A stretch of DNA of 64,000 nt, from assembly GCF_008831285.2 (NCBI RefSeq), contig NC_045145.1, positions 20,848,040 to 20,912,039 of the forward strand, read 5' to 3'. The notes under the pieces were generated by a model. That model ran no database searches. It was not told where the DNA came from and saw only the letters and a list, made by a program, of their open reading frames with translations. This DNA comes from Nymphaea colorata. Taxonomy: Eukaryota; Streptophyta; Magnoliopsida; Nymphaeales; Nymphaeaceae. Below are positions 26,521 to 39,861 of the stretch, one piece after another; positions within the stretch are counted from its first letter, which is position 1, and each line of letters opens with the position of its first letter. A program made the position numbers and the translations under genes.

Positions 26521-27339
26521 AGTGTCAATATTTTATTAATATGCAATCATAAAATCATAAAATCACATGTTTTGAAAAAGAAAGATATGTATTTTGTATA
26601 CATATATGAAAGCTTATGAAAATGTTGTTTATATTAAGTAGAGAAAAGAAGATCATTTTAGAAAGAGAAAGAGAGATTTTAAAATGGAATACACGTACAT
26701 ATATATATTTATATATACATATACGAGAGTTTATAAAAATATGTTAAATCATAAAAAGAGAAACCACAAAGAAAGATATTCATGTGCATGCATACGTATA
26801 TAACATGCATATACACATACATTTTCATGAATATGAAAATCAAGGAATGATTTGAAAATAGCCGACTTCAAATTTTGATATAGGCCGGAAGGGAGCTTGG
26901 ACTCGTGCAAGAGCCTAAGCTAAGTCTCCAAGGCCGCATTAGAGAGATTTCTTTTGAAAATGTTTTGAAAAATATGATTTATATAAAAACATAGAATGTT
27001 ATGATTTAATTTGCCATAAGAGATATATTTCTTCTACAGTTGGGTATAAAAGGAAACAAATCATATAATAAGATACTCATTAAGGTTCTAAAGGGGATGA
27101 TTAAAAGGAAACTAACGCGAAATGTCATGCAAATGCATCAACCTCAAAAATCAATATGAAGATAAAAAATCCTCAAACCATACTCTCATTCTCACCATAC
27201 ATTCACATGTAAGTAAAGAACCAAACAACTATGCATGCATAATATATAGATAACATTCAAGGAAGGAAAGAAAGAAAGAGGATGATGAAAAAAGCAAAGT
27301 TCAATTAGGAGGGAAGACATGATGTAACTATGAATTGAT

Positions 27340-28060
27340 ATACCACCTCGTCCTCTCATGTTTTCGGTGCACTTGAGTATAGCCTCTTAACTCTAAAATA
27401 GATATTGAGAGTTATCTCTTTTGGCCATGGAGAAATGAAGAAGAGAGGAAAATAAGAGGAAACAAAAGAACAATAAGAATGTATTCATGAAAAGAAAGAA
27501 CATGGTTAAAATGAAAGATCATCTCATCTTTTCATGCTCTCGGTGCACTTTGAGTATAGCCTCTTGTCTCTAAAAAGAGATTGAGCGCTACCTTCTTTAG
27601 CCGTGAGAAGATGAAGATGATGAGAAAATGTAGAAAGAGAAATAATGTTATATTTAATAAAAGAAAAAACATGATTCAATTATGAAATGAAAGATTCTCT
27701 CATCTTTTCATGCTCCCAATGCACTTGAGCATAGCCTCTTGTCTCTAAAAAGAGATTGAGGGCTATCTCCTTTGGTCATGGGAAGAGGAAGAAGAGAAAA
27801 AAGAAAATAGCAAGACTATATTGAAGAAATGAAATAACAATAACAACAAAAATATATTTATTAAGGAAAAGAACAACAACAACAAGAATATATTGAAGAA
27901 AACAAAGAGCAAGAAGATATTAATAAAGAGAAAGAACAAGAATAACAAGAATACTTGAAAGAGCATTATTTAATCATAAAATAAAATATCATCTCATCTT
28001 CTCATGCTCCCAGTGCACTTGAGCATAACCTCTTGTCTCTAAAAAGAGGTTGAGTACTAT
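27340..28060. repeat. Degenerate tandem repeat, four units
   Basis: A block of about 100 bp beginning near ctcatcttttcatgctc and containing gcctcttgtctctaaaaag and ttggtcatgg recurs at about 27,349, 27,525, 27,700 and 27,992, each followed by purine-rich 'gaagaagaga' sequence of variable length. This may be the non-coding end of an unrecognised retroelement. Confidence 0.8.
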
Positions 28061-28479
28061 CTCTTTTGGTCATGGGGAGATGAAGATGAAAAAAGAAAAT
28101 GAAAACAACAACAAGACTATGTTTAAGAAAAAAAATAACATAATAATAAGAATATTAATGAAAAGAAAGAAGAGAGAAATGAGAGGGATGAAGATTACAT
28201 ACCTTTAATGAAAAATGACCTAAGGAAGATGAACACATTCACTTGAAGATCCCCTTTTGAATGAAGCTCCAAGAATGTTGTAGCTTGTTCTAAGTTGGAG
28301 AAGGAAATGGAGAGAGGAAGAGGGAGAGAGAGAGAGAGAGAGCTCAAGAGAAACTCTAAGTTTTCAAGTGAGAATACACTAAAGTTTCAACCAAAGATCA
28401 ATCTTGCCCAAGATAGAGGATATGAGAGGTATTTATATAGGATTTTGGAGCCAAAACTCAAAATTTAAATTTTTTTTTA

Positions 28480-29050
28480 CCTAAAAACACTAAAATTACC
28501 TTCCAAAAGTAGATTTTTTTGGTCAAAAGGAAGAGCAAATGGGTCTTGTCTACCTAAAAAGACTAAAATTACCCTCTAAAAAGAGGTTTTTTTGGTCAAA
28601 AGGAAGGGCAAATGAGTCTTGTCCACCCAAAAAGACTAAAATTACTCTTTAAAAGGAGGTTTTTTTTGTCAAAAGAAAGGGCAAATGAGTCTTGTCCACC
28701 CAAAAAGACTAAAGTTACCCTCTAAAAGGACGTTTTTTTGTCAAAAGAAAGGGTAAATGGGTCTTTTCCATCCAGAAAGACTAAAATTACCTTCTAAAAG
28801 GAGTTTTTTTGTCAAAAGAAAGGGCAAATGGGTCTTGTCAACTCAAAAAGACTAAACTTACCCTCTAAAAAGAGTTTTTTTGATGAAAAGAAAAAACAAA
28901 TTAGCCTTGTCCACCAAAAAAGACTAAAGTTACCTTCTAAAAGGAGGTTTTTTGGTAAAAAAGAAGGACAAATTAGTCTTGTCCACCCAAAAAGACTAAA
29001 ATTATCCTCTAAAAGGAGGTTTTTTGGTCAAAAGAAAGGGCAAATTAGTC
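28480..29050. repeat. 72-bp minisatellite, about eight units
   Basis: Units beginning gactaaaattaccctctaaa occur at about 28,488, 28,559, 28,636, 28,708, 28,780, 28,851, 28,921 and 28,994, spaced 70-77 bp. Part of the array is open on the plus strand as a Lys/Arg-rich 25-residue repeat, which reflects the near-multiple-of-3 unit rather than a gene. Confidence 0.9.
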
Positions 29051-29059
29051 TTAAATGAT

Positions 29060-29205
29060 TGATTTGGATCTGGACTTGGGTTTTGGATCTGAAAGTAGTA
29101 TTTTGGATTTAATTTGGATCTGAAAGTTGTATTTTGGATTTAATTTGGATCTGAAAGTTGTATTTTGGATTTAATTTGGATCTAAGAGTTGTATTTTGGA
29201 TTTGA
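29060..29205. repeat. 31-bp minisatellite, four units
   Basis: gtattttggatttaatttgg recurs at 29,098, 29,129, 29,160 and 29,191. It directly follows the 72-bp array. Confidence 0.9.
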
Positions 29206-29299
29206 ATCTTGTACCTAAATTTGAATTGCGCACTTGGATAAAACATCATAGTCTTTTAGAAAAATTTAGAGTGATTATACGCACATGCTTGGTCTCATA

Positions 29300-29688
29300 C
29301 AGTAGCAAACCAGATATTACTTTTCATGTTTGGAAAGACACAAATATTTGAAGGTGATAATGTAAAAACAAAGTTATTTTGCAGGGCCGGCGTGGTTGAA
29401 TTGCCTTCACCGGACCACGTGGTTCTCCGCTGGTCTCACGGTCGGCCCACTTTTTCACTCATTCTCAATCGATTTAATGCGGCAAATCAGCGTCGGCAGC
29501 ACATGCAGATGGTGCTCAATCAAAAGACTGGCGTGTGGAGCTGAATTTACCCCAACCATTCAATTAAATGGCTCTCCATTTTTCATAGATTCCTTCCACT
29601 TTGGAGCATCACGGTCCTCAAAATTTTTTGAAACACGTGGTTTTATATAATAATAAAAATTTAAAAAAAGAGATAGATTCATTAAAAA

Positions 29689-29720
<32 letters not shown>

Positions 29721-31242
29721 AGTGAATTAAACTGAGAAACTATATGTATATACTATAGCCATACCCTTACCAGCAGCACCTCGTTTTAGCTTAAAATTTA
29801 GTGATTAAAAAACTTGTTTTGATAATATAGGTTTTTAACACAAACTTAGTGTTTTGATGAAATAGGTTGTTCATTAAAACTTAAATGTATGTTATTCATT
29901 AATGTCGTCTAAAATTTGGGGTAAATTGTAGTAGACATATAACATAATTGTGGTGCCGTTTGAAGTTTATGGAATGCGACAGCCGACAAGTACCGTCAGT
30001 GCGTGGACTTACTTGCCACACATGGATTTCTTGTTGTCTTATATATATTGACGACAAAGTGCCGTCAGTCTATGGACTTACTTCACACATGCATGAAGCT
30101 GGAAGTCGCGATGAATGCAAATGAAGGCGCGGTAAAATCAGATGGAAAGTAAATGAGCGTCAACTCATTCCAAGTACTGCTTCACCTTTTTTCTGTTCTT
30201 ACTCACCGTTAACGTATTGGTGGTGTCTAAATGTCGCCATCTTAGAACAGACCGACTGAGCATTCAATCGGCTACCTGTCGATTCGAGTTCAGGCTCACA
30301 TCTGAACATTGGGTGCTGGATGTTGGTAGTAGGATGCCACATAGTTAACTACCAAAAAGCATGTTGGTAGAAACTTTTTTGTGGCGAAGTATTCCAAAAT
30401 TTTTTTGCTAGTTCCACAAATTTTGTGTTTGGTTTTGCTTAGAGATGTTAACGTATTAGATTGGAATCATATATGCTTTTAACTATATCCATTTTTTTGG
30501 ACATTCATATATTTAAACTTTTCAAATCTGAATCTGAAATATGATTTCATGATGAGAATCTAATCTGAAATTTTTATATTATATATACCTGAATTCTAAA
30601 TCAAATTGGGTTGATTTTCAAAATATACAAGCATTAGATATAAGATATTTTTTAAAATAAATCTAATCTAAATTTATATCAAACTCTTATTAGATATTTA
30701 TGTATATCTGAATCCAATTACATGTTATCTCTTAAATTTGATTTAATTTCTTAATCAGCAAACAGTAATGAAAAGATGACAAGTATCCATGTCTTTCCAA
30801 TGTGATTAGTTTGACTTTGTATCATAGCCACATAAAAAAGTACTATTTACAAAAATTACATTTAAACATTAAAAAGTGGTCAGCCAAATAAAACGGCAAA
30901 AAACATGTTTTACTCGTGTTTTTTTTTTCCTTTTTCCTGATCGTGTTTTCTGCAGTTTCTAGTTACCTTTTTTTTTTTAATTTCCACATTTTATAGTTTT
31001 ATTTTTAAGATTTTGACCACCTTTCTTTTTCTCACTAAAAGAATAATTGTTTTAAAGTTTACCAATTTTTTTTTCATTTTTTCTATTGAAAACAACTTTA
31101 TATTTTATATTCCCACAAAACCTCACTATTTAAAACTCAAAACTGATATTTCTGGTTATGCTTTATAATCATCAAAACATTGACAACATTTTTTTGGGGG
31201 ATGCCCTCAGTTGCCAGAATCAAGACGACAACAAGTACTATT

Positions 31243-31286
<44 letters not shown>

Positions 31287-31950
31287 CAAGTTTTTTGGGG
31301 CTGGCACTCATGTGATATTGTAGGTTATATTGATCGAACGTTCATGGATAGACTTTGGTAAGATGATGGCAGCTGTCCTTTAAGTTTACAGTATTTTTTA
31401 TGGTTTCATCATTTAGAAGATCAGACAGAAGGTATTTTTGAGCATTTTTACCGTTTTGCCTTTAATGGGAAGCCTATTTTGTGGAGGTAGACTTGCATGA
31501 CCACTCCTTTAATTTTGGGGTATTTTTGAATTTTTTTTGTAAAAAAAATGTACAGTTTATAATTTTTTATTTTTCTCATAACCCCCTTTGTCATCATAGG
31601 AAACATCTTTTGTATTTTGAATGAGGGTATTTTAGTAATTATACACCTCCGTGCCTCTCTTTTTTTTTTTGGTTAAAGGTGTGTGCACATAGCCAGTTTC
31701 TTATATTGTGCTGCTTATCAACTTGTACGACAAATCGGGTTGCAGGCAAACTCCTGTGCATGCCAAATTACACACTGAATAATACACACTCAAGGAAAGA
31801 AAGTAGGGTTAGCTATTTTCGAAATTGTTTTGTTTTTCATTTTAAAGTTTTAACTTTTGTTGTAACGTTTTTTTATCCTCCTAACAAGCTTGTTTTTCAC
31901 TTAAATGAAGTTATTTTGGTAATTACAGTGCACAATTTTTTATGAGCACG
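29300..31950. other. Spacer downstream of MYB-C
   Basis: Contains patches matching block 2 at 57,100-57,740 (ggtcggcccact, gcatgaagctgg, gccacatagtt). The patches are not all in the same order, so rearrangement is likely. An (AT)n run lies at 31,245-31,281. No gene seen. Confidence 0.5.
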
Positions 31951-32250
31951 GGTGTGCACATAACCATCTGTTTTGGGGCATTACATCCGTTTCCAGAGTT
32001 TTACCTTTTGGCTTGTCGTATAATCCCACATTTAAGAGTTTGAGACGTACATTGATGAGAAATGTACAAGCTTGAACTTACTTTATCTTGAATAATGTTT
32101 CTCATGGGCCTTGTTTGTTTGTGAATTTTTTCTGGGAGTGTAAATAAAAATTGAAAGCAAAGCTGCTTCGAATCTGCCACGCTTGGCGCTTGAGAAACAT
32201 CAGAGAGACAGAGAGGGAGAGTCTGTCTAAACCAACTTGATAGCAGCTCT

Positions 32251-33387
32251 TCATGTAAATGGTGATGAACCGTTATCATCCTTCGTCCAATCCCCAAGAA
32301 ATGAATCACAGAAAAAGTCGTCGAGTTCAGCATCGAGGAACCAATCTCCTCTTCCTCCTCCTAGTGCAAACTCGTCTTCTCCAGGCAGCGATGGCAGACT
32401 GGAGCTTGACGGCTCTGCAGCAATTGGTAACTGGTCGGCCATCTTCGCGCCGTCCAGCGGCTGCGAAGAGCTGGGAGGGATGAGCCTTCGCTGGTCCATT
32501 GGTGAATACATCTCGCGCAGCAACTCACGCATTCTCATGGATACTCTATGAGCTTGCGGCCTGTAGACGACCGTGCGAGGTGGAGGGGCTGCTGGGAGCT
32601 CGGGGGCAGCTGGTTTGGCCGAAACCCTTTTGGCCAAGTAAGAGTTCCAGTAGTTCTTGACGCCATTGGCTGTCCTCCCGGGCATCCTTCCCGCAATCAG
32701 TGACCATCTTTGTGTGAAGTTCGAGCGTTATAATTTGTTAGCCACAATAAATGAAACGTTTAAGAAACGTTTAGGTTGTCTTTGATGGCCTCGGTTTTCA
32801 AATCTGAAACTGTATAAAAAAGAGTGTTTGAGAGATCCTCAATCTGTTTAAATTGAGCTATTTCAAAATCCCAGCTATATGTTACAAATAAGTATTTAAG
32901 GTTCGATAAGAGAGTCCGATCTTAAATTCATGAATCTGAAGACCCGTGAAACAAACACAATTAAAGAAAAATAAGTAGGCTTGGGTGCCGGAATTGAGCG
33001 GTGAAGAGATTGGCCGTTCACCATCGTTAATTTTTTTAAAGGAAATGTTACACACGATTACATACAGAATATTCTATGGCAGTGGATGAAGAAAACCAAA
33101 TTTTTTCAATGTCCAGATTAAATTTTATGCCTTGACAAACTTTCGACTGTTAAGTTTTAAATATTGAATTAAGCCCGACACACATACGACGATTTGTATC
33201 TTTTCTCGGTCTTATAATTTTAAACATTTTGTATGTATCGGTATATTTGTTTTAAATTTAGAAGCATCCAGGAAAATGCCACAACGTCCGGACAGCTAGA
33301 ATTATTTCCTTTGAATTGAGTGGCCTTTTTCTGATAGGGCTGTACATACTTGTTGCTTGTTGTTTTTAAATGTCAAATGTTATGAAA

Positions 33388-33423
<36 letters not shown>

Positions 33424-35090
33424 AGAGAGAGAAAAAAGAGTGAGAGAGAAAAGATTATGAGATTCCTCCGGTCACAAGCTGCACATACAAAACGCCGAAA
33501 GTTGTCGATGATTATTTTGATAAATAAAAGGCTTTCCAAAATACCGACAAAATCTTTTGGCCAGAAAGCCTTTCATGTGCAGTTTTTCGGAAAGATAGGT
33601 GTCGAGACGTAATCTAAAGGATAATCTAAAATGTTAAGAATTTAACCTGTTTCCGAGTAGCAGTTGCATTCTGATTATCAGGTCCTCCTCATCGGTTGAG
33701 AACGGACCACGCTTGATGTTTGGACTCAGATAGTTGAGCCACCTCTGCCTGCAACTTCTACGACACCTTTTGAGCCCTGAAATATCAATTCGATCCGTCC
33801 AAATTTATGTTAAAAAAATAAATTTATTATGTGTGTTTTTCGCCTCAACTTTTGTATAAACATCCTTTTAGGTGCCACATTTTAATGGGCAATGAGATGG
33901 GACAAGTACAGCAAGGGGTGGTTTGTCTCATAAATCAAACCCAACATATTCATGAGACAATAACTAGGTGTTACAGTTGCCAAAGTGTCCCTAAAAGACA
34001 GCCAAGACAAGGTTCATAATTAAGCGTCCAACTTCTACTCTGACACTTTTTCTATCAATCGATGGTCAGATGGATATATATATATATATATATATATAAA
34101 AGGCTTATCTTGATTGCCAAGTGTTCCATGTCCTACTGCTGCCTAGCTTGATTGATGAAAGTGACATTTGTGTGTGATCTTCGTGTTGTAGTTGTCCAAC
34201 AATTTTGTACCTGGCATACCCGAAAGCATAAGGGGTCAAGTTTCCACCTCATCATAACGGCTTGTCGTGCGACAAATTATCCAAATTATTCATCGGTTTA
34301 GGTTTCATTTTACTTCCAGCGGTTAAAAGGGCAAAGTTTGCATGCTCAAATTCAAGGTGGAGGAAAAAAAGAAAGGAACATTTTTAAGGGCTTTCTTTGG
34401 TGCTTGCGGGCAATCGAATTCAATTCTCAGTCTTCTCTCCACATATATGACAAACAAGGAAAGGAAGGTTGCGGTTTCTGCAAATCAAGCCAAAAGTGTA
34501 CCAAATTATGCTAAAAGTTTTGGGAGATATCCCTTTTTCTTGTCCTTAGAGTGCAGGACTACTTTGGGAGCTAAGCATCATGCACCTGCCGCTTATACTT
34601 CAGAAAAACAGCACCCATGGAAATCAAAACCAGTTGCACTACATCTCTCCTGGCCCAAGAAATGAGGCTATGGATGCTTCTATTTTTGTGAGCCTTACGT
34701 CACAGGTACTTTGCATAAAAGCCACAAGCCTAAATATTATATAGTAATGTACTTGTAAACATTCTCTTGACATAGGCCGCGAGCTCTATAACCTTTTTCA
34801 ACTTCAAGTTTTTCAAATCAATCTAGCAAGGCCAAGCGAAAGGAACTCTAGCTGAGCTTATTGTTACAGGAGTGAAGAAGAAGGAAGCTAAAACTAGAGA
34901 TGGACGATGGGGACTTGCCTGCTCTTTGTGGAACAAGGTGCCACTTTCCCTCCCCATATTTCTCCACGTACTTCCTGAGCAAGCAATCTTCCTCCTTGCT
35001 CCATGCACCTCTCCTTGTATCCTTCCTTGCAGCGGCACTACTGCGGACGGCTGCCGAAGCCATTGCCAAGTGCCTCTCTCGTTTTGGCAC
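32251..35090 (-). CDS. MYB-C: divergent R2R3-MYB, subgroup 6-like
   Basis: Exons 34919..35090, 33647..33776 (130 nt) and 32251..32707 give 252 aa with no stop or frameshift. The repeat tryptophans and the bHLH-contact residues in R3 are kept. Several positions that are constant in the other three copies are changed: Leu to Gln in the R2 third helix (Q68, in SCRQRW), His-Arg to Gln-Leu at 95-96, and Asp to Gly in the R3 motif (A-N-G-V, G116), while the residue after IKRG is Pro. The C-terminal box reads V-Y-R-P-Q-A-H-R. The tail is acidic ([15 protein letters not shown]). Intron 1 has a GC donor. Intron 2 is the longest of the four (939 nt). Its partner is MYB-D. It may have altered or reduced DNA binding. 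Confidence 0.9.
33389..33432. repeat. (AT)n(AG)n microsatellite in MYB-C intron 2
   Basis: It contributes to the longer intron 2 of MYB-C and is absent from the MYB-D intron. Confidence 0.9.
34917..34918 (-). other. GC splice donor of MYB-C intron 1
   Basis: The exon ends GCAG and the intron begins GCAAGT. The acceptor lies at 33,777-33,778. Confidence 0.85.
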
Positions 35091-35138
35091 TTCTCGCTCT
35101 GCCTCACTTTAAAGGCAGAAAATTAAGTGGGAGCTTTC

Positions 35139-35149
35139 ACATAAATAGG
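35139..35149 (-). promoter_or_regulatory. TATA-like box of MYB-C
   Basis: On the minus strand it reads CCTATTTATG, about 50 nt before the ATG. The same sequence lies at the same distance in MYB-D. Confidence 0.55.
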
Positions 35150-35289
35150 CAGTGGCCGCATCTCTAGGTTTGCATGTCCCTTTTGAAGTTAACGTCGATA
35201 TCATGTTAATTTTTGGGCTCCAGAGTATGACCATGTACAGGGTACCCAGTCCGATTCTCAACCTTATTGGTAAGGGGAAAGTCATAGAA

Positions 35290-35983
35290 AAGAACAACCA
35301 AGCGTCGATGTACAATAATTTAGAAGATATCCTAACACTAGACAGCGTGTTCAAGGGAAGAACCCCCATTGGTTAACGTGGATTTGCGAATCCTGACAAG
35401 ATAAACCATGGGTTTGGATTCATACATAGACGAGGTATGTTTGTGTCTTGTTCGATTATATATGACGCCAGATCAAGATTGAACTAATTCAGAAACCAGA
35501 GATGTAAATACTTCACATCAATTACGAATCCGGTTGGATTCCAAAGCACGCATTTGATGCACGAAATGACAAAAGTGAGATTTTTTTTTAGATATATTAA
35601 AATAGTGAAAAGTTCTTTTGCTAATTACAAAAGATTTAAAGATCGATGCGCTCTCTGTCCAGCATATATTGTTGTTTCTATGCTTCGTTGGCCCACGCAT
35701 CCATCAACATCCAATCTCTCTCTAAGTTTTAGTACACTGTGTTCATGGATGCTTCTCTCAACCCGTCAATATTGAATCGATCCAGATATCTATGTCAGAG
35801 AAGCCACTTAATGGCCGTGGCGATTATTTCCCAAGCAAATGTTGAGAAAATTTGTGGCTTGCGTGATACCAAAAAACCGGAGGCCAGTACCCCTCATTCT
35901 GCCTAAATTTTAGAGCCAGTGGAGGCTTTCAAATTGAGGATGACGCACAATTGAATGGACAAAACGTTCACAGGCCACCCACT
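35290..35983. other. Duplicated distal spacer, end of block 1
   Basis: Matches 61,290-61,987 (accatgggtttggattcata, gatttaaagatcgatgc, acccacgcatccatcaacat). No gene seen. The match stops at about 35,983, just before the start of block 2. Confidence 0.75.
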
Positions 35984-36345
35984 TAAGTAATTTAGGTTGC
36001 ATTTGATGGCCTTAAGATCGGAACAGACCCTTTTATTTCTCAAAAGGTGAATTCAGTTCCGACTAGCATAAGATTGACATGGGACTAGACTTCACTTTCA
36101 ATTGCAAAATTGCATATCAAATCCAAAGTCGTTTCAGATAATACATATGGACACATCTGAAATATAAGGAAAAATAAAATTTCCAGACCATATCTTAAGT
36201 GCCCAAAATCCCAGGTTCATTGGAGCTCTTCATGTGCCAGAATATGTTTAACGACTTGATCAATCGTAAGGAATGTGTTTGGATCTAAGAAACAGCAAAT
36301 CACGTCATTCCAATCGATGTTGGGTGGCCTGCTAATGAGCCATTG

Positions 36346-36465
<120 letters not shown>

Positions 36466-36889
36466 GATGACTTTAGCTGACTTTAGCTTTTCATACTCAC
36501 CCAGCCATTTAATTAAAACCGTGCGTTCCAATACTATGAATGATTAAGAAAAAAAAACGATGGTAATTTACGTCATGTACTATTAGTTCATACTTTTAGC
36601 TTGTTGATTTGTTCTCAACCATCCATCTCCTTCAAATGAACTTATTGCATTACTAAACAATATTAAGTGAAAAACCAATCTTAAGAGTCTAATTAATAAC
36701 TATTTTCAAAACACTGGTCCATGAAAACGAAAAAATGCGAGCTCTCAAATTTGAATTGAAAAACATGCAGATCGTAGTGTAATTCATTTTGCAACCAACG
36801 ACAACAAGCACGCGCAAATGTGAGTTGAAAATAAATTAGTGGCTGACGATACCCTTAATGGCGTCCAAATTAATTAGTTTTAGGCTTAG

Positions 36890-37264
36890 TGATAAGCATA
36901 ACAGCCTCTCTCTTGGTTACCGTAAATGGAAGGAATGTGCATATCTGATAAAAGTAAATCTGTTGTTGTGAATTATGAAGGAGACGAAGTTGCCACTACT
37001 GAGAGCAAAGGATTAACGTGCATTCTCTAGATGGGGCAAACAGTCGGCAAACATGTAACACATGTTGGCAAGAGAAAGATGGACACTCAGTCTCTGGATA
37101 ATTAGAGCTAAGGAAATTGGTAAAGGCAGAAATTATCTTGTGACTCTTGGAGCAAGGGGCACAAGCTAAGACGACAATATAAATAAAAAAGGAGACCTCA
37201 GTCGCACTATCATCTGGATGTAAGCGGCCACGTAAATCGGACTCCGATTATCTTTATTGTTAGT
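36890..37264 (+). repeat. 5' LTR of the copia element
   Basis: Shares tctgttgttgtg/tctgttattg, gcattctctagatag and gacctcagtcgca with the 3' copy. The two have diverged considerably, so the insertion is old. Confidence 0.7.
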
Positions 37265-37939
37265 GTATCAGAGGGAATTCGTCCTTTTTTACTGAAGCAG
37301 TCTGTGTTTGATTGCTTATTCCTTTGCTGGTTTCGCCATGGCTGCTTCCAAGAAACCACTCAGACCACTGACAGCTATCCATATCCCTGTAATCTCAATG
37401 TCACCAACTCCGTCACCATCAAATTAGATCAAACAAACTTTCTTACGTGGAAGGCCCAGTAATTACGAATTACGTGGGCTCATAGAAAGCTAAGACGTGA
37501 CAGGTTTCATAGATGGCGGGACCTGGATTTCTGCACAAAAATTGCAGACTGCCAATCAAACAGGAAATCAAACAGGAGCAGATGATGGTCAGGTGAATGC
37601 CGACTCCTTGAGGCGGAGAAAATCAAATCCATTACTGAATGCAAGGGTGGATGTAAATAACTGAAAGCATAGTAGAGGAAGCATCACGTCTGGTTGTTGG
37701 ACTACAAACTTCAAAGGAGGTACAGGGCACACTTATAACTCATTTTGCTCATGAATCACAAGAAAGAAAGTTTCTTCTTATGTAGAAAATCCAACTGTAT
37801 AGACTTAAAGCATGTTTGAGTACACTTGAATTTACAAAAATACAAGTGATGAGCTTGCCGCAATAGGCAAACCCATCAAATGGAAATTTCAAAGTGGGGA
37901 ATTCAATGGTCAGCAGCCACTTGAGACACCATGGAATTC

Positions 37940-38590
37940 AAGCTTGTCCTTATAAATCAAGGACATGAAAATGGAATGGGAGAATAGTTTTGATCATCCA
38001 TTCCTGGGCTCGGTCCTCTGGTTTCCACCCCCTAACAGTTTCTGTTTCAACACTGAAAAAGTTAGGAACCAAAACAATGTTCTCATCAATGACCCCCTTT
38101 ATAAACCCTTGAAGATTCCTCACAATCTTTGATACGTGACAAAACATTTGGAGCATTACAATCTACCCTCCTTAAGGCATGGCAGAATAATTTTGACCAC
38201 TCTATTTATAACAACCCGACCCACTCCGGGGCTCGGGCTCCTGGTTCTCGCCTCCCTAATAGTTTCGGTTCCAAAAAGGTTATGGACCAGAGCAATGTTA
38301 TCACAATCTTCGATACGAGACTAAACATTTGGAGCACTACAATCTACCCCTCTTAAGGCACACTAAACATTTGGAGCATTACAATCTACCTTCCTTATGG
38401 CACACGCGTCCACGCATGTGGGAATCCCGGCTCTGATACCACTATAACAACCCGACTCACTCCCTGGCTTGGGCCCCTGAAAAGGTTAGGAACCAGGACA
38501 ATCTTCTCATCAATGACCCCCTTTATAAACCCTTAAAAATTCATCGCAATGTTCGATACGGAACTAAACATTTGGAGCATTATACTATTG
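37940..38590 (-). mobile_element. Cluster of short LTR-like copies (TRIM-like) inside the copia element
   Basis: Three related copies occur near 37,990, 38,210 and 38,447, sharing acaacccgac.cactcc, ggttaggaaccaggacaat, ctttataaaccctt and actaaacatttggagca. Before the third copy, ggctctgataccac is the complement of the classic tRNA-Met primer site TGGTATCAGAGCC. This indicates a small LTR element on the minus strand. It has no coding capacity. Confidence 0.7.
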
Positions 38591-39861
38591 TCGAGCTAGG
38601 CTTAACCATGATATTCCATGCTCATGTTCTACGGAGATTCTTGGTAGATGCCTTAGTGACAGCTGTTTGGCCAAAACATCATCTTCCAAATCAATCTATG
38701 CATTTGTCGTTTGAATGAGTATCTGGAAACGACCAGACTATCTTGTTTTGGCACCTTTTTGAGTAGGTGTTCCCCTTATTTAGGAGATCAAGCTCAAATT
38801 AAATTTGAACCAGTATTATCCCTTTCATGTGGTTTCCTTGGCTATAGTTCCAAGCGAAAAGGCTATCACAGTTGATTTGGCACTGTTCTCTTATCTGTTA
38901 ATTTCTTGTCAAGCCTATCAGGTTCCTCGCTTTTCATGTGTCATGATAAAAGCAGAACTTTGTTGCTTCTTCTATATGTAGAAGACATTAGTCTAACTGG
39001 TAGCAACTCAATTTATTCAAGAGTTCATCCAAAATCTTAAGTCATGAGTTTGCCATGAAAGACCCTCGTTTTCTACATAGTTTTCTTAGAATGGAGGTTA
39101 TTTGAACCAAAACGGACTTTTTCTCAACCACAATTAGTATGCAGTTAGTCTCCTTGAACTTAAAAACATGCTTGGCTGCACATGTTCTGTCACTCCGCCG
39201 GTCCAAAATCTAAGTGCACCAGTTTCAATTAAGCCTTTTTCAAAATCGCAAATTGTGTGGGCCGGATGTAAGTGTTAACTTCATTAGCCAATATCTGCAG
39301 CGGCTTTGAGAAGGCCATTTTGAACTTGTCTTTACATGATATTCATGAAACTATATCTGATGTTTGTTATCTTTTGCCATGCCTTCTGTAGTTCAGATAG
39401 GTCTGGATGTCATGATGCCCGGTCTACCGCAGGTTCTTAAACCTTCATGGGATGAAATTGCATCTTATGGAGTGCTAAAAGCAACAAATTTTCGCTGGTT
39501 CAACCATCAAAGCATAATAGCATTCAGCAATACCAACGTAGTATAATATTTAACACGGATTTGATATGTTAAAGGATGTTGGACTATATTTTTTTCATCA
39601 TCCTCTTTTATGTTGTGACAATCTGTCCGCTTTATAAGCCTTCATTCATTAAGCGGGCTTCTAATTCAACGATGAAGCATGCGGAGATCGATTACCATTT
39701 GCTGCGAGATAAGTTGGCGCATTAGGCTTACTGACAATTGTATTAATTGTTTCCTTCACCCAAGCAAGTTGTTGATATTTTCACAAAGGTATTATCTAGC
39801 AGTTTGACATTTTAAAGCACAAACCTGGACTTTCTGGCCCGCCGCCCAGTTTGATGAAGGA

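Noticed and set aside
28828..29058. Lys/Arg-rich 25-residue repeat protein
   Set aside because: By-product of a 72-bp minisatellite; neighbouring units are not all in frame.
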